Shown: positions 33,414 through 43,411, numbered from the stretch's first letter. The stretch: 64,000 nt of DNA from CAXBDP01 sp964598395 (GCA_964598395.1 CAZRBW010000005.1:23534-87533), one strand, 5' to 3'. The notes: generated by a model not told the origin, from the letters alone. Program-made: numbers and translations.

Positions 33414-35867
33414 ATGATTACGAAAATAAAAAGAATTGGTCTTCTTTTGCTTAGCGTGATGATGGTAATGCCGGCTTTTTCTCAGGAGAAACTTGGCTAT
33501 CAAAAACCTCCCGCCGAAATAGCTAAGCTTGTAGAAGCACCATCAACACCTTCGGTTAGCTTTACCGAAAATGCAGATTGGATGCTATTGATGGAGCGCC
33601 CAGGGTATGGATCAATCGAAGATCTAGCTCAGGATGAATTAAGAATTGCTGGAATGCGCATTAATCCTGCAACCTCTGGCCCTAGTCGTTCTTCAGGAAT
33701 GAATGGACTCATATTAAAAAATACCGCAACAGGAACAGAATATCCAATTACAGGCCTACCCGCAAATCCAAAAATCAGTAATGTAAGCTGGTCGCCTGAT
33801 GAAACTAAAATAGCATTTACACATACCACAGATTCAGAAATCCAACTTTGGGTAGCAGATGTAGCTACGCGTAGCGCGTCTAGAGTGGGCCAATTCAAAT
33901 TGGTAGATGTGATGGGTTCTACGATCACTTGGTTGCCAGACAGCAAAAACATGATTGTGATGACGGTGCCAGCAGATAGAGGGTCATATCCTCAAGCACC
34001 AAAGGTTCCAGCTGGCCCAATTATCCAAGCGACTTCTGGTGATGCGGCTCCTAGCCGTACTTACCAAGATTTGCTTCAAAATAGCTATGACGAAACATTA
34101 TTCGCATATTTTGCAACATCAAGCTTGATGAAAATAAGCGTAGATGGAAATGCAACTAGCCTCAATATGAAAGGGCTATACAAGAGTTATTCTGTTTCTC
34201 CAGATGGCAATTACATCAAGGTAGAAACTATTCAAAGACCATTTTCCTACTTAGTACCAGCGTATAGTTTTCCTTACGACGTGGATATCCACGACATCAA
34301 TGGTAAGCATATCAAAAAGATCGCATCGCTTCCTTTAGATGAAAATCGCCCAACAGGCTTTGATGCTACTGTCGATAAGCCAAGAAGCTTTAACTGGAGA
34401 GCAGATGCCGATGCACTATTGTATTGGGTGGAAGCCCAAGATGGCGGAGATCCTAGAAAAGAAGTTGCGATAAGAGATATTGTATTTGCATTAGAAGCGC
34501 CTTTTAATGGTGAGAAAAAAGCGATAGCCAAAACCTCTTTACGCTATGGTGGGATTTCTTGGGGCGACAATAATTTTGCGCTTTTAAGTGAAAGATGGAG
34601 AGCAACTAGAATGGAGCTAACCAGTATTTTCGATCCGTCTGATCCAAATAAGCCTTTGAAGGAATTGATTAGACGTTCTTACGATGATATCTATAACGAT
34701 CCAGGCTCTCCGCTTACGGTCAGGAATGCAGCAGGTCGCAGAGTGTTAATGCGGGAGGGTAACAAACTCTTTATGACATCTACAGGTGGTTCCCCAGAAG
34801 GAGATATGCCATTCTTTAGCAGCTTTGATGTAAATACTAAGCAGCAAGAGATATTGTGGAGATGCGAAGCCCCTTATTACGAACGCCTTACCAAAGTTGT
34901 GGATCTGGATAAAATGCAAATCATCACTATTAGAGAATCTGAGAAGGATGTGCCTAATTATCAGTTTAGAGACTTGAAAGCTAATACCATAAAGCCTATT
35001 ACTGCATTCCCGCATCCAACACCAGAGCTTTTGGGTATTCAAAAGGAGCTAATTAAGTATAAGAGAGCCGATGGCATTGACCTATCTGCTGTACTTTATA
35101 CTCCAGAAGGATATGATAAGGACAAAGACGGCCCATTACCAGTACTTATGTGGGCATATCCAAGAGAATACAAGTCTGCAGATGTAGCTAGCCAGGTAAG
35201 AGGTAGCCAATATACCTTTACACGCTTAAGCTGGGGATCTCCGCTTTACTGGGTGCTACGTGGCTATGCAATTATGGATGGTACCGAAATGCCAATTGTA
35301 GGCGAAGGCGATACTGAGCCAAATGATGGATTCGTGCAGCAATTAGTAGCAAATGCAGAGGCTGCTATCAATAAGGTAGTAGAAATGGGAGTAGGAGACA
35401 GAAATAGAATAGGAGTGGGTGGTCACTCTTATGGGGCATTTATGACGGCCAATCTTTTAGCCCATACGGATTTGTTCGCCGCTGGTATTGCCAGAAGTGG
35501 TGCGTATAATAGAACCTTGACTCCTTTTGGATTCCAAGCTGAGGAGCGTACCTATTGGGAGGCTCCAGATGTGTATAATACGATGTCTCCATTTATGAAT
35601 GCCAATAAAGTGGATCAGCCATTGTTATTGATTCATGGTGAGGCTGATAATAATTCTGGCACTTTCCCTATCCAAAGTGAGCGTTTCTATAATGCGCTGA
35701 AAGGCCACGGAGCAACGACTAGATTGGTAATGTTGCCTCACGAGAGTCATGGCTATGCAGCGAAAGAATCTATTCTTCATACATTATATGAAATGGATGC
35801 GTGGTTGGAAGAGCACGTGAAGAATGCGCCAACAAAACCAAATCAGGCTACTTTGCCAAATAGATAA
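33414..35867 (+). CDS. S9-family prolyl-oligopeptidase-like serine peptidase (glutamyl endopeptidase type)
   Basis: 817 residues with an N-terminal signal peptide (about 1-23). The first part is a beta-propeller (WSPDETKIAFTH, WLPDSKNMIVM), and the last 260 residues are an alpha/beta hydrolase. The nucleophile is in GVGGHSYGAFMTANLLAHTD, the acidic residue in LLIHGEADNNSGTFP and the His in LPHESHGYAAKES. The arrangement resembles the glutamyl endopeptidase branch of family S9. It should be secreted to the periplasm and degrade peptides. It is monocistronic with a good terminator downstream. Confidence 0.9.
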   Translation: MITKIKRIGLLLLSVMMVMPAFSQEKLGYQKPPAEIAKLVEAPSTPSVSFTENADWMLLMERPGYGSIEDLAQDELRIAGMRINPATSGPSRSSGMNGLILKNTATGTEYPITGLPANPKISNVSWSPDETKIAFTHTTDSEIQLWVADVATRSASRVGQFKLVDVMGSTITWLPDSKNMIVMTVPADRGSYPQAPKVPAGPIIQATSGDAAPSRTYQDLLQNSYDETLFAYFATSSLMKISVDGNATSLNMKGLYKSYSVSPDGNYIKVETIQRPFSYLVPAYSFPYDVDIHDINGKHIKKIASLPLDENRPTGFDATVDKPRSFNWRADADALLYWVEAQDGGDPRKEVAIRDIVFALEAPFNGEKKAIAKTSLRYGGISWGDNNFALLSERWRATRMELTSIFDPSDPNKPLKELIRRSYDDIYNDPGSPLTVRNAAGRRVLMREGNKLFMTSTGGSPEGDMPFFSSFDVNTKQQEILWRCEAPYYERLTKVVDLDKMQIITIRESEKDVPNYQFRDLKANTIKPITAFPHPTPELLGIQKELIKYKRADGIDLSAVLYTPEGYDKDKDGPLPVLMWAYPREYKSADVASQVRGSQYTFTRLSWGSPLYWVLRGYAIMDGTEMPIVGEGDTEPNDGFVQQLVANAEAAINKVVEMGVGDRNRIGVGGHSYGAFMTANLLAHTDLFAAGIARSGAYNRTLTPFGFQAEERTYWEAPDVYNTMSPFMNANKVDQPLLLIHGEADNNSGTFPIQSERFYNALKGHGATTRLVMLPHESHGYAAKESILHTLYEMDAWLEEHVKNAPTKPNQATLPNR

Positions 35868-35880
35868 ATAATAGATTACT

Positions 35881-35928
35881 AAATAAAAATTCCCAAGCCG
35901 ATTTCCATCAGCTAGGGAATTTTTATTT
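35881..35928. terminator. Bidirectional terminator after the S9 peptidase gene
   Basis: A 14-bp perfect stem (35881-35894 with 35915-35928) encloses a 20-nt loop. It lies between the convergent S9 and DUF6048 genes, with A/T runs at both bases. Confidence 0.65.
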
Positions 35929-35944
35929 CAGCTTTTTGTGGAGC

Positions 35945-36619
35945 TTAGTTTTGCATTAACCTTTCAAAAGTTGGAGGCTCTGGCTTGCGAAATGGAATCC
36001 GATACATAATGGAATAGCCAAACCCAAACCCCCCGCTTTCTGCGTTTCCGTAGCCTGGAATCTCAAATCCTTGCAGTTTCGCAGATTTTGTGTCCACATT
36101 GGCGCCTAATCTATATCTTATGGTATATCCCACAAATAAATTATTTCTTACTCTTACTCTTAATCCAGCTGCCACTTCCATCCAATTGGCATTTACACCT
36201 GATGTCCCTACAACATCTTGCAATATATCCCATGTTGGCACTTGAAAAATATGGCTCAACTCTTCATCGAATTTAGCCGCGCCATAGCGAAGTCCTATAA
36301 AAACGGCATTGCCAAAAGGATTACGATGGAGAATGTTATAATCAGCGCCTATACGTAGGTAGTTTCCATTATTCAAATAAGTATAATTACTGCCAACACC
36401 ATCTACTTTGGCCCATCCTGCATCGGCAGCTATTAGGAACTTATTTAGGGCCAAATCAGCATTCAATTCGAATGCCGACCGTTGCGGGTCAATAATGTTG
36501 GTAGCCAACTTCATAGCATCGAAGCCAACTCTCAAGCCCAAAGGCTTAAAGTCATTTTGAGCTTGCAACGTATTGCCAAGCAACAGGAAAGCTGATATGA
36601 GACTAAAGTATAATTTCAA
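35945..36619 (-). CDS. DUF6048-type outer-membrane beta-barrel protein
   Basis: 224 residues with a signal peptide (about 1-20, ending LQAQ). The body alternates polar and aromatic or aliphatic residues as in small beta-barrels (AVFIGLRYGAAKFD, LFVGYTIRYRLG). The name comes from memory of the Bacteroidota family that sits beside DUF6452 proteins. Its start overlaps the upstream lipoprotein gene by 17 bp. No function is known. Confidence 0.65.
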   Translation of the reverse strand: MKLYFSLISAFLLLGNTLQAQNDFKPLGLRVGFDAMKLATNIIDPQRSAFELNADLALNKFLIAADAGWAKVDGVGSNYTYLNNGNYLRIGADYNILHRNPFGNAVFIGLRYGAAKFDEELSHIFQVPTWDILQDVVGTSGVNANWMEVAAGLRVRVRNNLFVGYTIRYRLGANVDTKSAKLQGFEIPGYGNAESGGFGFGYSIMYRIPFRKPEPPTFERLMQN

Positions 36620-37061
36620 AATTGACCTCTGTTAGACGTGTCATTATTGGTGTAACCACCGTGATACTGTCGAAACTAGAATACACAATATTTAAGTCTT
36701 TGTAGATAAGCTCAACGCCACAAAGCTCAGAAATTATTCGATACTGTACATTGTAAGAAACTTCTAGCGTATCTCTTAAATTATTTTCTCCCTCGAAAAT
36801 AAATGTTGTCGTATTGTTAAGCGGATTTACTGGTAACTCATATACGTTGCCATAAAAAGTTGATCCAGTCGAAGCATTTTCATCAGCGCCAATTGCATAA
36901 ATCCGCTCATACGGCAATGGAGGTGGCGGACTAGTTAAAGCCCTAAAACGCACTTTCACTTCGCTGCGAGTGCTACTACTACAGTCTGTATTGTCCTCAC
37001 ATGCAACAAAGGCAAATAAAAAAATCAGAAAAGCAGGAATCAGTCGGTTTTTCAAGGACAT
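36603..37061 (-). CDS. DUF6452-type lipoprotein
   Basis: 152 residues. The N-terminal signal ends in a lipobox-like FVAC (Cys21). The mature part is small and beta-rich, with two or three more Cys in the first 120 residues that could form a disulfide. It overlaps the DUF6048-like gene by 17 bp, which supports a joint envelope function, as known for this pair in other Bacteroidota. It is divergent from rimO (116 bp). Confidence 0.65.
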   Translation of the reverse strand: MSLKNRLIPAFLIFLFAFVACEDNTDCSSSTRSEVKVRFRALTSPPPPLPYERIYAIGADENASTGSTFYGNVYELPVNPLNNTTTFIFEGENNLRDTLEVSYNVQYRIISELCGVELIYKDLNIVYSSFDSITVVTPIMTRLTEVNFEIIL

Positions 37062-37144
37062 GCGAATTAGTCTTCAAATTTAGGGAATTATTCTGTTAGA
37101 CAGAGAGTTTATCCTCCATGCTTAAGCATCCCAGTTTATTTTTC

Positions 37145-37152
37145 TAATTTTG
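37145..37152 (+). promoter_or_regulatory. Candidate -7 box of the rimO-bshC operon
   Basis: TAATTTTG is a full match to TAnnTTTG, 25 bp before the rimO ATG. The -33 element is not obvious. Confidence 0.45.
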
Positions 37153-37177
37153 TGCCAAATTATCGGGAAGGAACACA

Positions 37178-38494
37178 TTGAAGACAAAAGGATTAAAAAA
37201 AGATAAAGTAAATATTGTAACCCTAGGTTGCTCTAAAAACCTTGTAGATAGTGAAGTACTTTTTACACAGCTTAAGGGAAATGGAATCAAAGCTACACAT
37301 GAGTCAAAAAAGGATGATGCCAATATTGTGGTCATCAACACCTGTGGATTTATTGATAACGCAAAGCAAGAGAGTATAGATACTATTCTTCGCTATGTGG
37401 ATGCAAAGGAAGCTGGGACAATAGACAAGGTATATGTAACAGGCTGCTTGAGCCACCGCTACAAGGATGATCTCGAAAGAGAAATTCCACAAGTGGATGC
37501 TTTTTTTGGAACGAATGAACTGCCAGCCCTTCTCAAAAAATTCAAAGTAAATTATAAGCATGAGCTTTTAGGTGAGCGAATTATCACCACTTCCAAGCAT
37601 TATGCATATTTGAAAATAGCTGAAGGCTGTGATCGTCCTTGCTCTTTTTGTGCAATACCATTGATGCGCGGTGGACACAAATCTCGTCCTATGGAAGAAC
37701 TTGTCGCTGAAGCAACTCATTTGGCGGCTAAAGGCGTAAAGGAACTTTTGCTTATTGCACAAGACTCCACTTACTATGGTTTAGACCTTTATCGCAAACG
37801 TAATTTGGCCGAACTCATGAGCCGCTTGAGTGACGTCCCAGGCATCGACTGGATTCGATTGCATTATGCATTCCCAGCGGGCTTCCCTATGGATGTATTG
37901 GATGTGATGGCAGAGCGAGAGAATATCTGTAATTACCTAGACATGCCACTACAGCATGGCAGCAGCAGTCAGCTCAAATTGATGCGAAGAGGAATTACCA
38001 GACCAAAAACCGAAGAGCTGATAACAAACATAAGAGAAAAGGTGCCTGGCATTGCTCTGCGAACAACTCTTATTGCGGGGCATCCTGGCGAAACTGAGCA
38101 GGATTTCCAAGAAATGCTCGATTTTGTACAGTGGGCTCGCTTCGAGCGATTAGGTATTTTCACCTATTCACATGAAGAAAATACCCATTCACATAATTTT
38201 GAAGATGATGTTCCTGCCGAGGTAAAACAATCGCGCGCCAATGAAGTAATGGAATTGCAAGAGCATATTTCGTCGGAGCTGAACGATGCCAAAGTTGGCA
38301 AAACATTTAAAGTTCTGATCGATAAAAAGGAGAGTGGATATTTTGTAGGCCGCACCGAGCATGATTCGCCAGAAGTAGATAATGAAGTATTAATTCCCGT
38401 GACCGAAGGCTATTTGAGAATTGGTGATTTTTGTAATATCACCATTACCGAAGCTACAGCTTTTGATCTGTACGGAAAAATAGCTGAAGTCTAA
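37178..38494 (+). CDS. rimO: Ribosomal protein S12 methylthiotransferase
   Basis: 438 residues. A radical-SAM enzyme that adds a methylthio group to an aspartate of ribosomal protein S12. The N-terminal cluster cysteines are in TLGCSKNLVDSE, NTCGFI and TGCLSHRYKDDL; the radical-SAM CxxxCxxC is EGCDRPCSFCAIP; a C-terminal TRAM domain (about 375-438) ends the protein. The S12-type sequence GCSKNLVDSE favours RimO over MiaB. bshC follows after 19 bp. Confidence 0.95.
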   Translation: MKTKGLKKDKVNIVTLGCSKNLVDSEVLFTQLKGNGIKATHESKKDDANIVVINTCGFIDNAKQESIDTILRYVDAKEAGTIDKVYVTGCLSHRYKDDLEREIPQVDAFFGTNELPALLKKFKVNYKHELLGERIITTSKHYAYLKIAEGCDRPCSFCAIPLMRGGHKSRPMEELVAEATHLAAKGVKELLLIAQDSTYYGLDLYRKRNLAELMSRLSDVPGIDWIRLHYAFPAGFPMDVLDVMAERENICNYLDMPLQHGSSSQLKLMRRGITRPKTEELITNIREKVPGIALRTTLIAGHPGETEQDFQEMLDFVQWARFERLGIFTYSHEENTHSHNFEDDVPAEVKQSRANEVMELQEHISSELNDAKVGKTFKVLIDKKESGYFVGRTEHDSPEVDNEVLIPVTEGYLRIGDFCNITITEATAFDLYGKIAEV

Positions 38495-38513
38495 ACCCTA
38501 TATAAAAAGGATA

Positions 38514-40076
38514 ATGCAAGTAGAAAAAATTGCCCTAAAGGATACCCATAGTTTTTCTAGTATTTTGCTCAATTACCTTAACCAAAACGAGGATTTGAAG
38601 CCGTTTTACAGCTTTGCTCCAACGATGGATGGTATAATTGAAGCTACGCACACGCATCAATTAGGCACTAATGAAAGGGCGATTTTAAGAGATGCATTAT
38701 TGCAACAATACCAAGATGTAGCATTGAGCGATTCCTCCCGCGCCAATATTCAAAGTCTTGCAAACACAAACACATTTACGATTACTACCGGTCATCAGCT
38801 TAATATTTTCACAGGCCCTTTGTATTTCATTTACAAGATAGTATCTGTGATCAATGCCTGTAAAAGCCTGAATAATAAGCATCCAGAGCTTCATTTTGTG
38901 CCTGTATATTGGATGGCAACCGAAGATCATGATTTGGAGGAAATCAATCATTTCCAGCTATTTGGAAAAACCTTCACTTGGGAGACAGATCAGAAGGGTC
39001 CCGTTGGGCAAATGCTCACCGATGGACTTGCTGAGCTTGCGCAGAGTTTGCCAGAAGCCGCTCCGCTATTCGAAGAAGCCTATAAAAATGGAAAGGACTT
39101 GGCACATGCCACACGCATTTTTGTTAATGAGCTTTTCAAAGAACAAGGCTTGGTAATATTGGATGGAAACGATGCGAATTTGAAGCGCTTGTTTACTCCG
39201 ATAATGAGGGAAGAATTGACTCAACAGAAAGCAAATGTGGAGGTAGAAAAATCCTCTGCAAAGCTTGAGTCCTTAGGCTACAAAGGGCAAGTTTTTTCTA
39301 GAGAAATCAACCTTTTCTACATGGAAAAGGGATTGCGAGAAAGGATTGTTGAAGAAAATGGAAGCTATAAAGTGCTCAACACTGAGTTGGAGTTTTCGCG
39401 GGAGGATATCCTAGATTTACTGCAATCCAATCCAGAGAAATTCAGCCCTAACGTAATTCTCAGGCCTTTATTTCAAGAAACCATAATGCCGAATGTGGCC
39501 TATTTTGGTGGCCCAGCTGAGGTTGCTTATTGGTTGCAAATAAAGGGCGTTTTCGATTTATACAAAGTAGCTTTTCCAGTGGTGATGCCTAGAAATTTTG
39601 CTCTTTGGGTAAACAAAGGAATAGCCAAAAAGTTGAACCAACTTGGAATTGAAACTCAAGATATTTTCTTAAAAAATGATGATCTGAAAGCTAAATTTCT
39701 TGATAGCCAAGGATTTGAAGCTCCTGATATTCAGGCTGAGGAAGAAATGGTACGCAATGCCTATGAACAGATTGTGAAGATTGCTGTAGAGTTTGACGGC
39801 TCGCTCAAAGGATTTATCGAAGCGGAAGAAAGTCGAGCGTTGAAGTCATTGGAAAGTATTGGAAAGCGAATGGTGAAAGCGGCAGAATCGAGAATGGATG
39901 TATCGCTACGTCAGCTTCAAAATAGCAAAGATCGTCTATTTCCAAATGGTAAGCCTCAAGAGCGGGTGGACAATTACCTGAGCATTGCGCTTAATCAACC
40001 TCAATTTATCGATACGCTTTTACAGCATTTGGATGCATTTGATACGCAATTTTATGTGTTTATAGAGGATGAATAA
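38514..40076 (+). CDS. bshC: Bacillithiol biosynthesis cysteine-adding enzyme
   Basis: 520 residues. BshC joins cysteine to glucosaminyl-malate, the last step of bacillithiol synthesis. Recognisable parts are TTGHQLNIFTGPLYFIYKIVSVI, HFVPVYWMATEDHDLEEINHF, ILRPLFQETIMPNVAYFGGPAEVAYWLQ and VVMPRNFALWV, all of the BshC core; a coiled-coil region follows at about 420-480. The presence of the gene suggests that the organism uses bacillithiol as its low-molecular-weight thiol. bshA and bshB are not in the window. It overlaps the cyclo-ligase gene by 8 bp. Confidence 0.93.
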   Translation: MQVEKIALKDTHSFSSILLNYLNQNEDLKPFYSFAPTMDGIIEATHTHQLGTNERAILRDALLQQYQDVALSDSSRANIQSLANTNTFTITTGHQLNIFTGPLYFIYKIVSVINACKSLNNKHPELHFVPVYWMATEDHDLEEINHFQLFGKTFTWETDQKGPVGQMLTDGLAELAQSLPEAAPLFEEAYKNGKDLAHATRIFVNELFKEQGLVILDGNDANLKRLFTPIMREELTQQKANVEVEKSSAKLESLGYKGQVFSREINLFYMEKGLRERIVEENGSYKVLNTELEFSREDILDLLQSNPEKFSPNVILRPLFQETIMPNVAYFGGPAEVAYWLQIKGVFDLYKVAFPVVMPRNFALWVNKGIAKKLNQLGIETQDIFLKNDDLKAKFLDSQGFEAPDIQAEEEMVRNAYEQIVKIAVEFDGSLKGFIEAEESRALKSLESIGKRMVKAAESRMDVSLRQLQNSKDRLFPNGKPQERVDNYLSIALNQPQFIDTLLQHLDAFDTQFYVFIEDE

Positions 40077-40647
40077 ATCAGTACTTCGTAAGCTACTTTC
40101 ATTCCGTCGGGCGAGTTTAAGCTCCACGGAGTTTGATGAGAGAAATTCGGTGATGATTGATAAGCTAATCGAAGTATTGCAGCAAAAGACCTTTAAATAC
40201 ATCCATGTTTTTTTGTCGATTCCACATAAGAATGAACCTCATACACAGCCACTAATCGACTGGCTAGTTGAGCATAGACCAGAATCAAAGATTGTGGTTT
40301 CCAAATCTGATTTTCGGCACAAAAGGATGCTGAGTTATCAGTACATTGGGCAAGATCAATTACAACCAAATAAATTAGGTATTCCTGAGCCAATTGATGG
40401 TGAAGTTGTAGATTCCAAGCTGCTAGATATAGTTCTAGTTCCTATGTTGGGTTTCGATACCAGCGGCCATCGGCTTGGTTACGGACAAGGATTTTACGAT
40501 CGGTTTCTGGCTAATGATTGTAAAGCAGATGTATTGAAAATTGGTCTATCCATCCTCCCGCCCATTGCCAATTTGCAATTGGCAGAAGTACATGATGTTC
40601 CGCTAGATATGTGCATTACTCCATTTGGAGTGTTTGATTTTCAATAA
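40069..40647 (+). CDS. 5-formyltetrahydrofolate cyclo-ligase
   Basis: 192 residues. It converts 5-formyltetrahydrofolate to 5,10-methenyltetrahydrofolate with ATP. The N-terminal KSVLRKLLSFRRASLS and the C-terminal signature VPMLGFDTSGHRLGYGQGFYDRFL are the family hallmarks. The start overlaps the bshC stop by 8 bp, so it is translationally coupled in the rimO-bshC message; a functional link with those genes is not evident. Confidence 0.92.
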   Translation: MNKSVLRKLLSFRRASLSSTEFDERNSVMIDKLIEVLQQKTFKYIHVFLSIPHKNEPHTQPLIDWLVEHRPESKIVVSKSDFRHKRMLSYQYIGQDQLQPNKLGIPEPIDGEVVDSKLLDIVLVPMLGFDTSGHRLGYGQGFYDRFLANDCKADVLKIGLSILPPIANLQLAEVHDVPLDMCITPFGVFDFQ

Positions 40648-40726
40648 CAGTTCACTCTGGAAAGGAATTAGCTCTTCTTTACTTTGCTGGTTCAAAAGTC
40701 AATCAATTGCATGACTTTACTCATTC

Positions 40727-40754
40727 TTTGCCAAGACAAGTATTTTTAGCTTTG
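40727..40754 (+). promoter_or_regulatory. Promoter of the CBS-domain gene
   Basis: TTTG at 40727-40730 and TAGCTTTG at 40747-40754 are 16 bp apart, about 20 bp before the ATG. Both elements match the Bacteroidota consensus, with a slightly short spacer. Confidence 0.5.
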
Positions 40755-40773
40755 GTACAGAAAAGATAGAGCA

Positions 40774-41196
40774 ATGGAAAAGATCGAAAAGGACTTTGTA
40801 AGTACCATAATGACCCCTGATGTGTATGTGGTTCAAGAAAATACGTCGTTACATGATGTGGTAAGGCTATTTAGAAAACTTAAAGTGCGACATGTGCCAG
40901 TAGTGTCTGGCGTAAAGGTGATTGGCATTTTAAGCAGGACGGATATCAATAGACTTACTTTTGGTGCACTAATTGAAAATCAGGAAGATGCTGATGAGGC
41001 CATTTTGGAAATGCTGAGTGTAACTCAAGTAATGACATCTAATCCCAAATCGATAAGTCCTGATGCAAGCATAAAATCCTTGGCTGAGGTTTTCGTGAAG
41101 GAAGACTATCATGCCTTGCCAGTGATCGAGAATGGAGAATTAGTAGGAATTGTTACTACGACGGATGTAATTAAATATCTCTTGACGAAAATTTGA
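40774..41196 (+). CDS. CBS-domain-pair protein
   Basis: 140 residues made of two CBS motifs (about 10-70 and 80-140), with LRDVVRLF-type helices seen as SLHDVVRLFRKLKVRHVPVV and SIKSLAEVFVKEDYHALPVIENGELVGIVTTTDVIKYLL. Such stand-alone pairs bind adenine nucleotides and regulate partner proteins. There is no neighbouring partner on the same strand, so its target is not known. It has its own promoter-like elements. Confidence 0.88.
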   Translation: MEKIEKDFVSTIMTPDVYVVQENTSLHDVVRLFRKLKVRHVPVVSGVKVIGILSRTDINRLTFGALIENQEDADEAILEMLSVTQVMTSNPKSISPDASIKSLAEVFVKEDYHALPVIENGELVGIVTTTDVIKYLLTKI

Positions 41197-41326
41197 GGTT
41201 TTTTTTCTTGGAGTATACGGGCTCTTTGTTGTTTGCTCTTTTGATTATTTAGTGAATGTAACATCAATAAAGATATTGGGTCATTCAAAAAGTAACGAAT
41301 TGATGGACTCAGCAAATAAGGAAGAA

Positions 41327-42187
41327 TTATTTTCTTTCCACCAGTTTGCCATCTGCAAATGTGCCTTTGGTAGAGCTTCCATTTGGTGAGATAATTTCAC
41401 CTTCACCACTCATTAGGTCATTTTTCCAGTAGCCTTTATAGATTTCTCCTGTGTTATAATTATATACTCCGTATCCCTCCCTTTTATCGTTCACAAAGTT
41501 CCCCTCATAGTTTGAACCATCTTTAAAAAAGTGATGTCCCTTTCCATGTCGTAAGTTACCTTGCCACTCGCCTATGTAGTATCCTTTTCCTTGATAAAAG
41601 CCTATACCAAAACCATTAGGATAATTATTGTTTAGTGATCCAAAATAGAATATTTTATCTCCATTTGGTGATAATAAGTTTAAAGAGTCGAAATTTTGCT
41701 TAGGCTCTTCCTCTTTCAGTTTTACTAGCTCTGTCGATATCGAATCTAATGCCTCATTTTGACTTTCTATTGCCGATCGAAGAGCCAGCAATTCTAATCG
41801 AGGTTCAACATATTTTTGTACTAAAGTGTCTATTTTATCATCTAAGAGCTTGAGCAAATTTTGTTGCCTAAGTGCTTTACTGTTTAAGTTATCATTCTCA
41901 TTAATGATTTTTTCCAAAATCAAATCTAGATATTCAGAAGTAGATAAGTGATCTCGTTTGCTAATATTAAATCTATTGTATTTGCTGATTATTTCAGAAA
42001 TAGACTCGTCTTTTTCTTTATAATCGTCTATCAGCTGATTTTTTTCTGAAGCTTCATTTTTTAAAATAGCCAACTCGTCTTTTAGATGATTGGGATCATA
42101 AGAGTTTCTGCCAATAAAAAATGAGAATAGAATTAAAATGACTACGACTACTGTTCCTGCAATATATCTTTTTTTCAGTTTTCTCAT
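41327..42187 (-). CDS. Membrane-anchored coiled-coil protein with C-terminal MORN repeats
   Basis: 286 residues. One membrane segment (about 8-25) is followed by a long charged coiled-coil region (about 30-160) and about four MORN-type repeats at the C-terminus (GYYIGEWQGNLRHGKG, SNYEGNFVNDKREGYG, EIYKGYWKNDLMSGEG). MORN repeats bind proteins or lipids. Its start ATG shares 1 bp with the stop of the DUF2490 gene upstream, so they are translated together. The function is unknown; a scaffold role in the envelope is an inference. Confidence 0.75.
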   Translation of the reverse strand: MRKLKKRYIAGTVVVVILILFSFFIGRNSYDPNHLKDELAILKNEASEKNQLIDDYKEKDESISEIISKYNRFNISKRDHLSTSEYLDLILEKIINENDNLNSKALRQQNLLKLLDDKIDTLVQKYVEPRLELLALRSAIESQNEALDSISTELVKLKEEEPKQNFDSLNLLSPNGDKIFYFGSLNNNYPNGFGIGFYQGKGYYIGEWQGNLRHGKGHHFFKDGSNYEGNFVNDKREGYGVYNYNTGEIYKGYWKNDLMSGEGEIISPNGSSTKGTFADGKLVERK

Positions 42188-42999
42188 TAATACCCTAGGT
42201 TTAGGCGAGGTAATTTGGTTTCGATCTTTCTGAAATCTAGCCCAATAAATGCGTTGAAGCGAAGAATATGGCTTGTTCTATATTCAAAGCCAGAAGGTTT
42301 TTGCCCGAAAGTCCACATGTGACCTACGAAAAATGTGACGTTATTGTTATAGACATAGCCAAAACCATTGTAAGTCCTGAAGTCTTCAAATGGATGATAA
42401 GTTATAGATTTACCACTATGCATGAAAATTTCGGCACTTGGTGAAAAGAACAGTGTTTTCGCTTCAATCTTTGCCTTATTTAACGGGATGTAAGAAAACA
42501 GTTTATACCTATATCTATTTGTGTAATCGAATTCAGCTCCAATATCATTATCTCTTTTCCATCGATGTTCGAAGCGGAACTGATGATAAATTTTGAATCT
42601 TCCCATTTGTGGCATCATAAAAAGCCATTGATGCCAAATTCTTGGCTCTAATACTACTTTTTCTAAGTTACTATTATTAGGATCAGGAGTAAAGTTAAAT
42701 ACGAGGGTTGGCCCAATGACAGCTTCAAAATAATCATTAAAAAAAATATTAATTCCAGCTCTATTATAAACCTGTCTTGTTCTTCCAACAAATGAGTTCA
42801 GGTTATCAATATCATTTCGTAATCTATAATGATGCTCACCGTAATAGCCAATTTTATTATTAATTCTAGTTTTTATATATACACCATTCCAAATACCTGT
42901 TTCTTCAAGTTTGGTGGTAGAGCTTGATTGAGAAAAAGAATATTCTGAAAATCCAAAATTTAATATAATTAAAAGAATGCTAAACTTTGTTACTCTCAT
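42187..42999 (-). CDS. DUF2490 family outer-membrane protein
   Basis: 270 residues with a signal peptide (about 1-24). The body has alternating beta-strand patterns with many aromatic residues, including GYYGEHHYRLRND, RIWHQWLFMM and FRFEHRWKRDND, typical of the DUF2490 beta-barrel family. It is probably an outer-membrane barrel of unknown role. It is the first gene of a two-gene unit with the MORN protein (1-bp overlap). Confidence 0.82.
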   Translation of the reverse strand: MRVTKFSILLIILNFGFSEYSFSQSSSTTKLEETGIWNGVYIKTRINNKIGYYGEHHYRLRNDIDNLNSFVGRTRQVYNRAGINIFFNDYFEAVIGPTLVFNFTPDPNNSNLEKVVLEPRIWHQWLFMMPQMGRFKIYHQFRFEHRWKRDNDIGAEFDYTNRYRYKLFSYIPLNKAKIEAKTLFFSPSAEIFMHSGKSITYHPFEDFRTYNGFGYVYNNNVTFFVGHMWTFGQKPSGFEYRTSHILRFNAFIGLDFRKIETKLPRLNLGY

Positions 43000-43411
43000 T
43001 TATAGTTAACGTAAATTGAAACTTATTTTTACTGCAAAATTGAGGTGATTCAGCTTCATTTCCAATATCTTCGTTTTATTTATTCCAGATCTGAAGTACC
43101 TTCAGTTAAAGATGAGAAATTCAACTTTTATCTTTAACTAGTGAATGCGTTGTGGTGGGACACACCCTCAACATAGGATAAAATTATTTTATAAGAACAC
43201 ATTAAATTGTTATTTAACGTAAGGTGATACCAAGGGAGGTGTTATTTTGTTTTGGTGGTCTATTAGTAGTTTCGGAGGCAATGATTAGCCCAAAAGTGGA
43301 CTTAGTAAGTCATTAGAGATAAATTTATAGTCAAATCAATTATTTAATTTACTATTGCGATTTTTAGGGCTAGTTGGAATTGATAGGAGAATTTGGGAAT
43401 GATTCGAGAGC
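43000..43411. other. Intergenic region, nothing recognised
   Basis: About 410 bp between two minus-strand genes. I found no reading frame with family character, no clear hairpin with a T-run and no full promoter. The near match CAATTTTG on the minus strand close to 43035 may be the -7 box of the DUF2490 gene. Confidence 0.4.
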
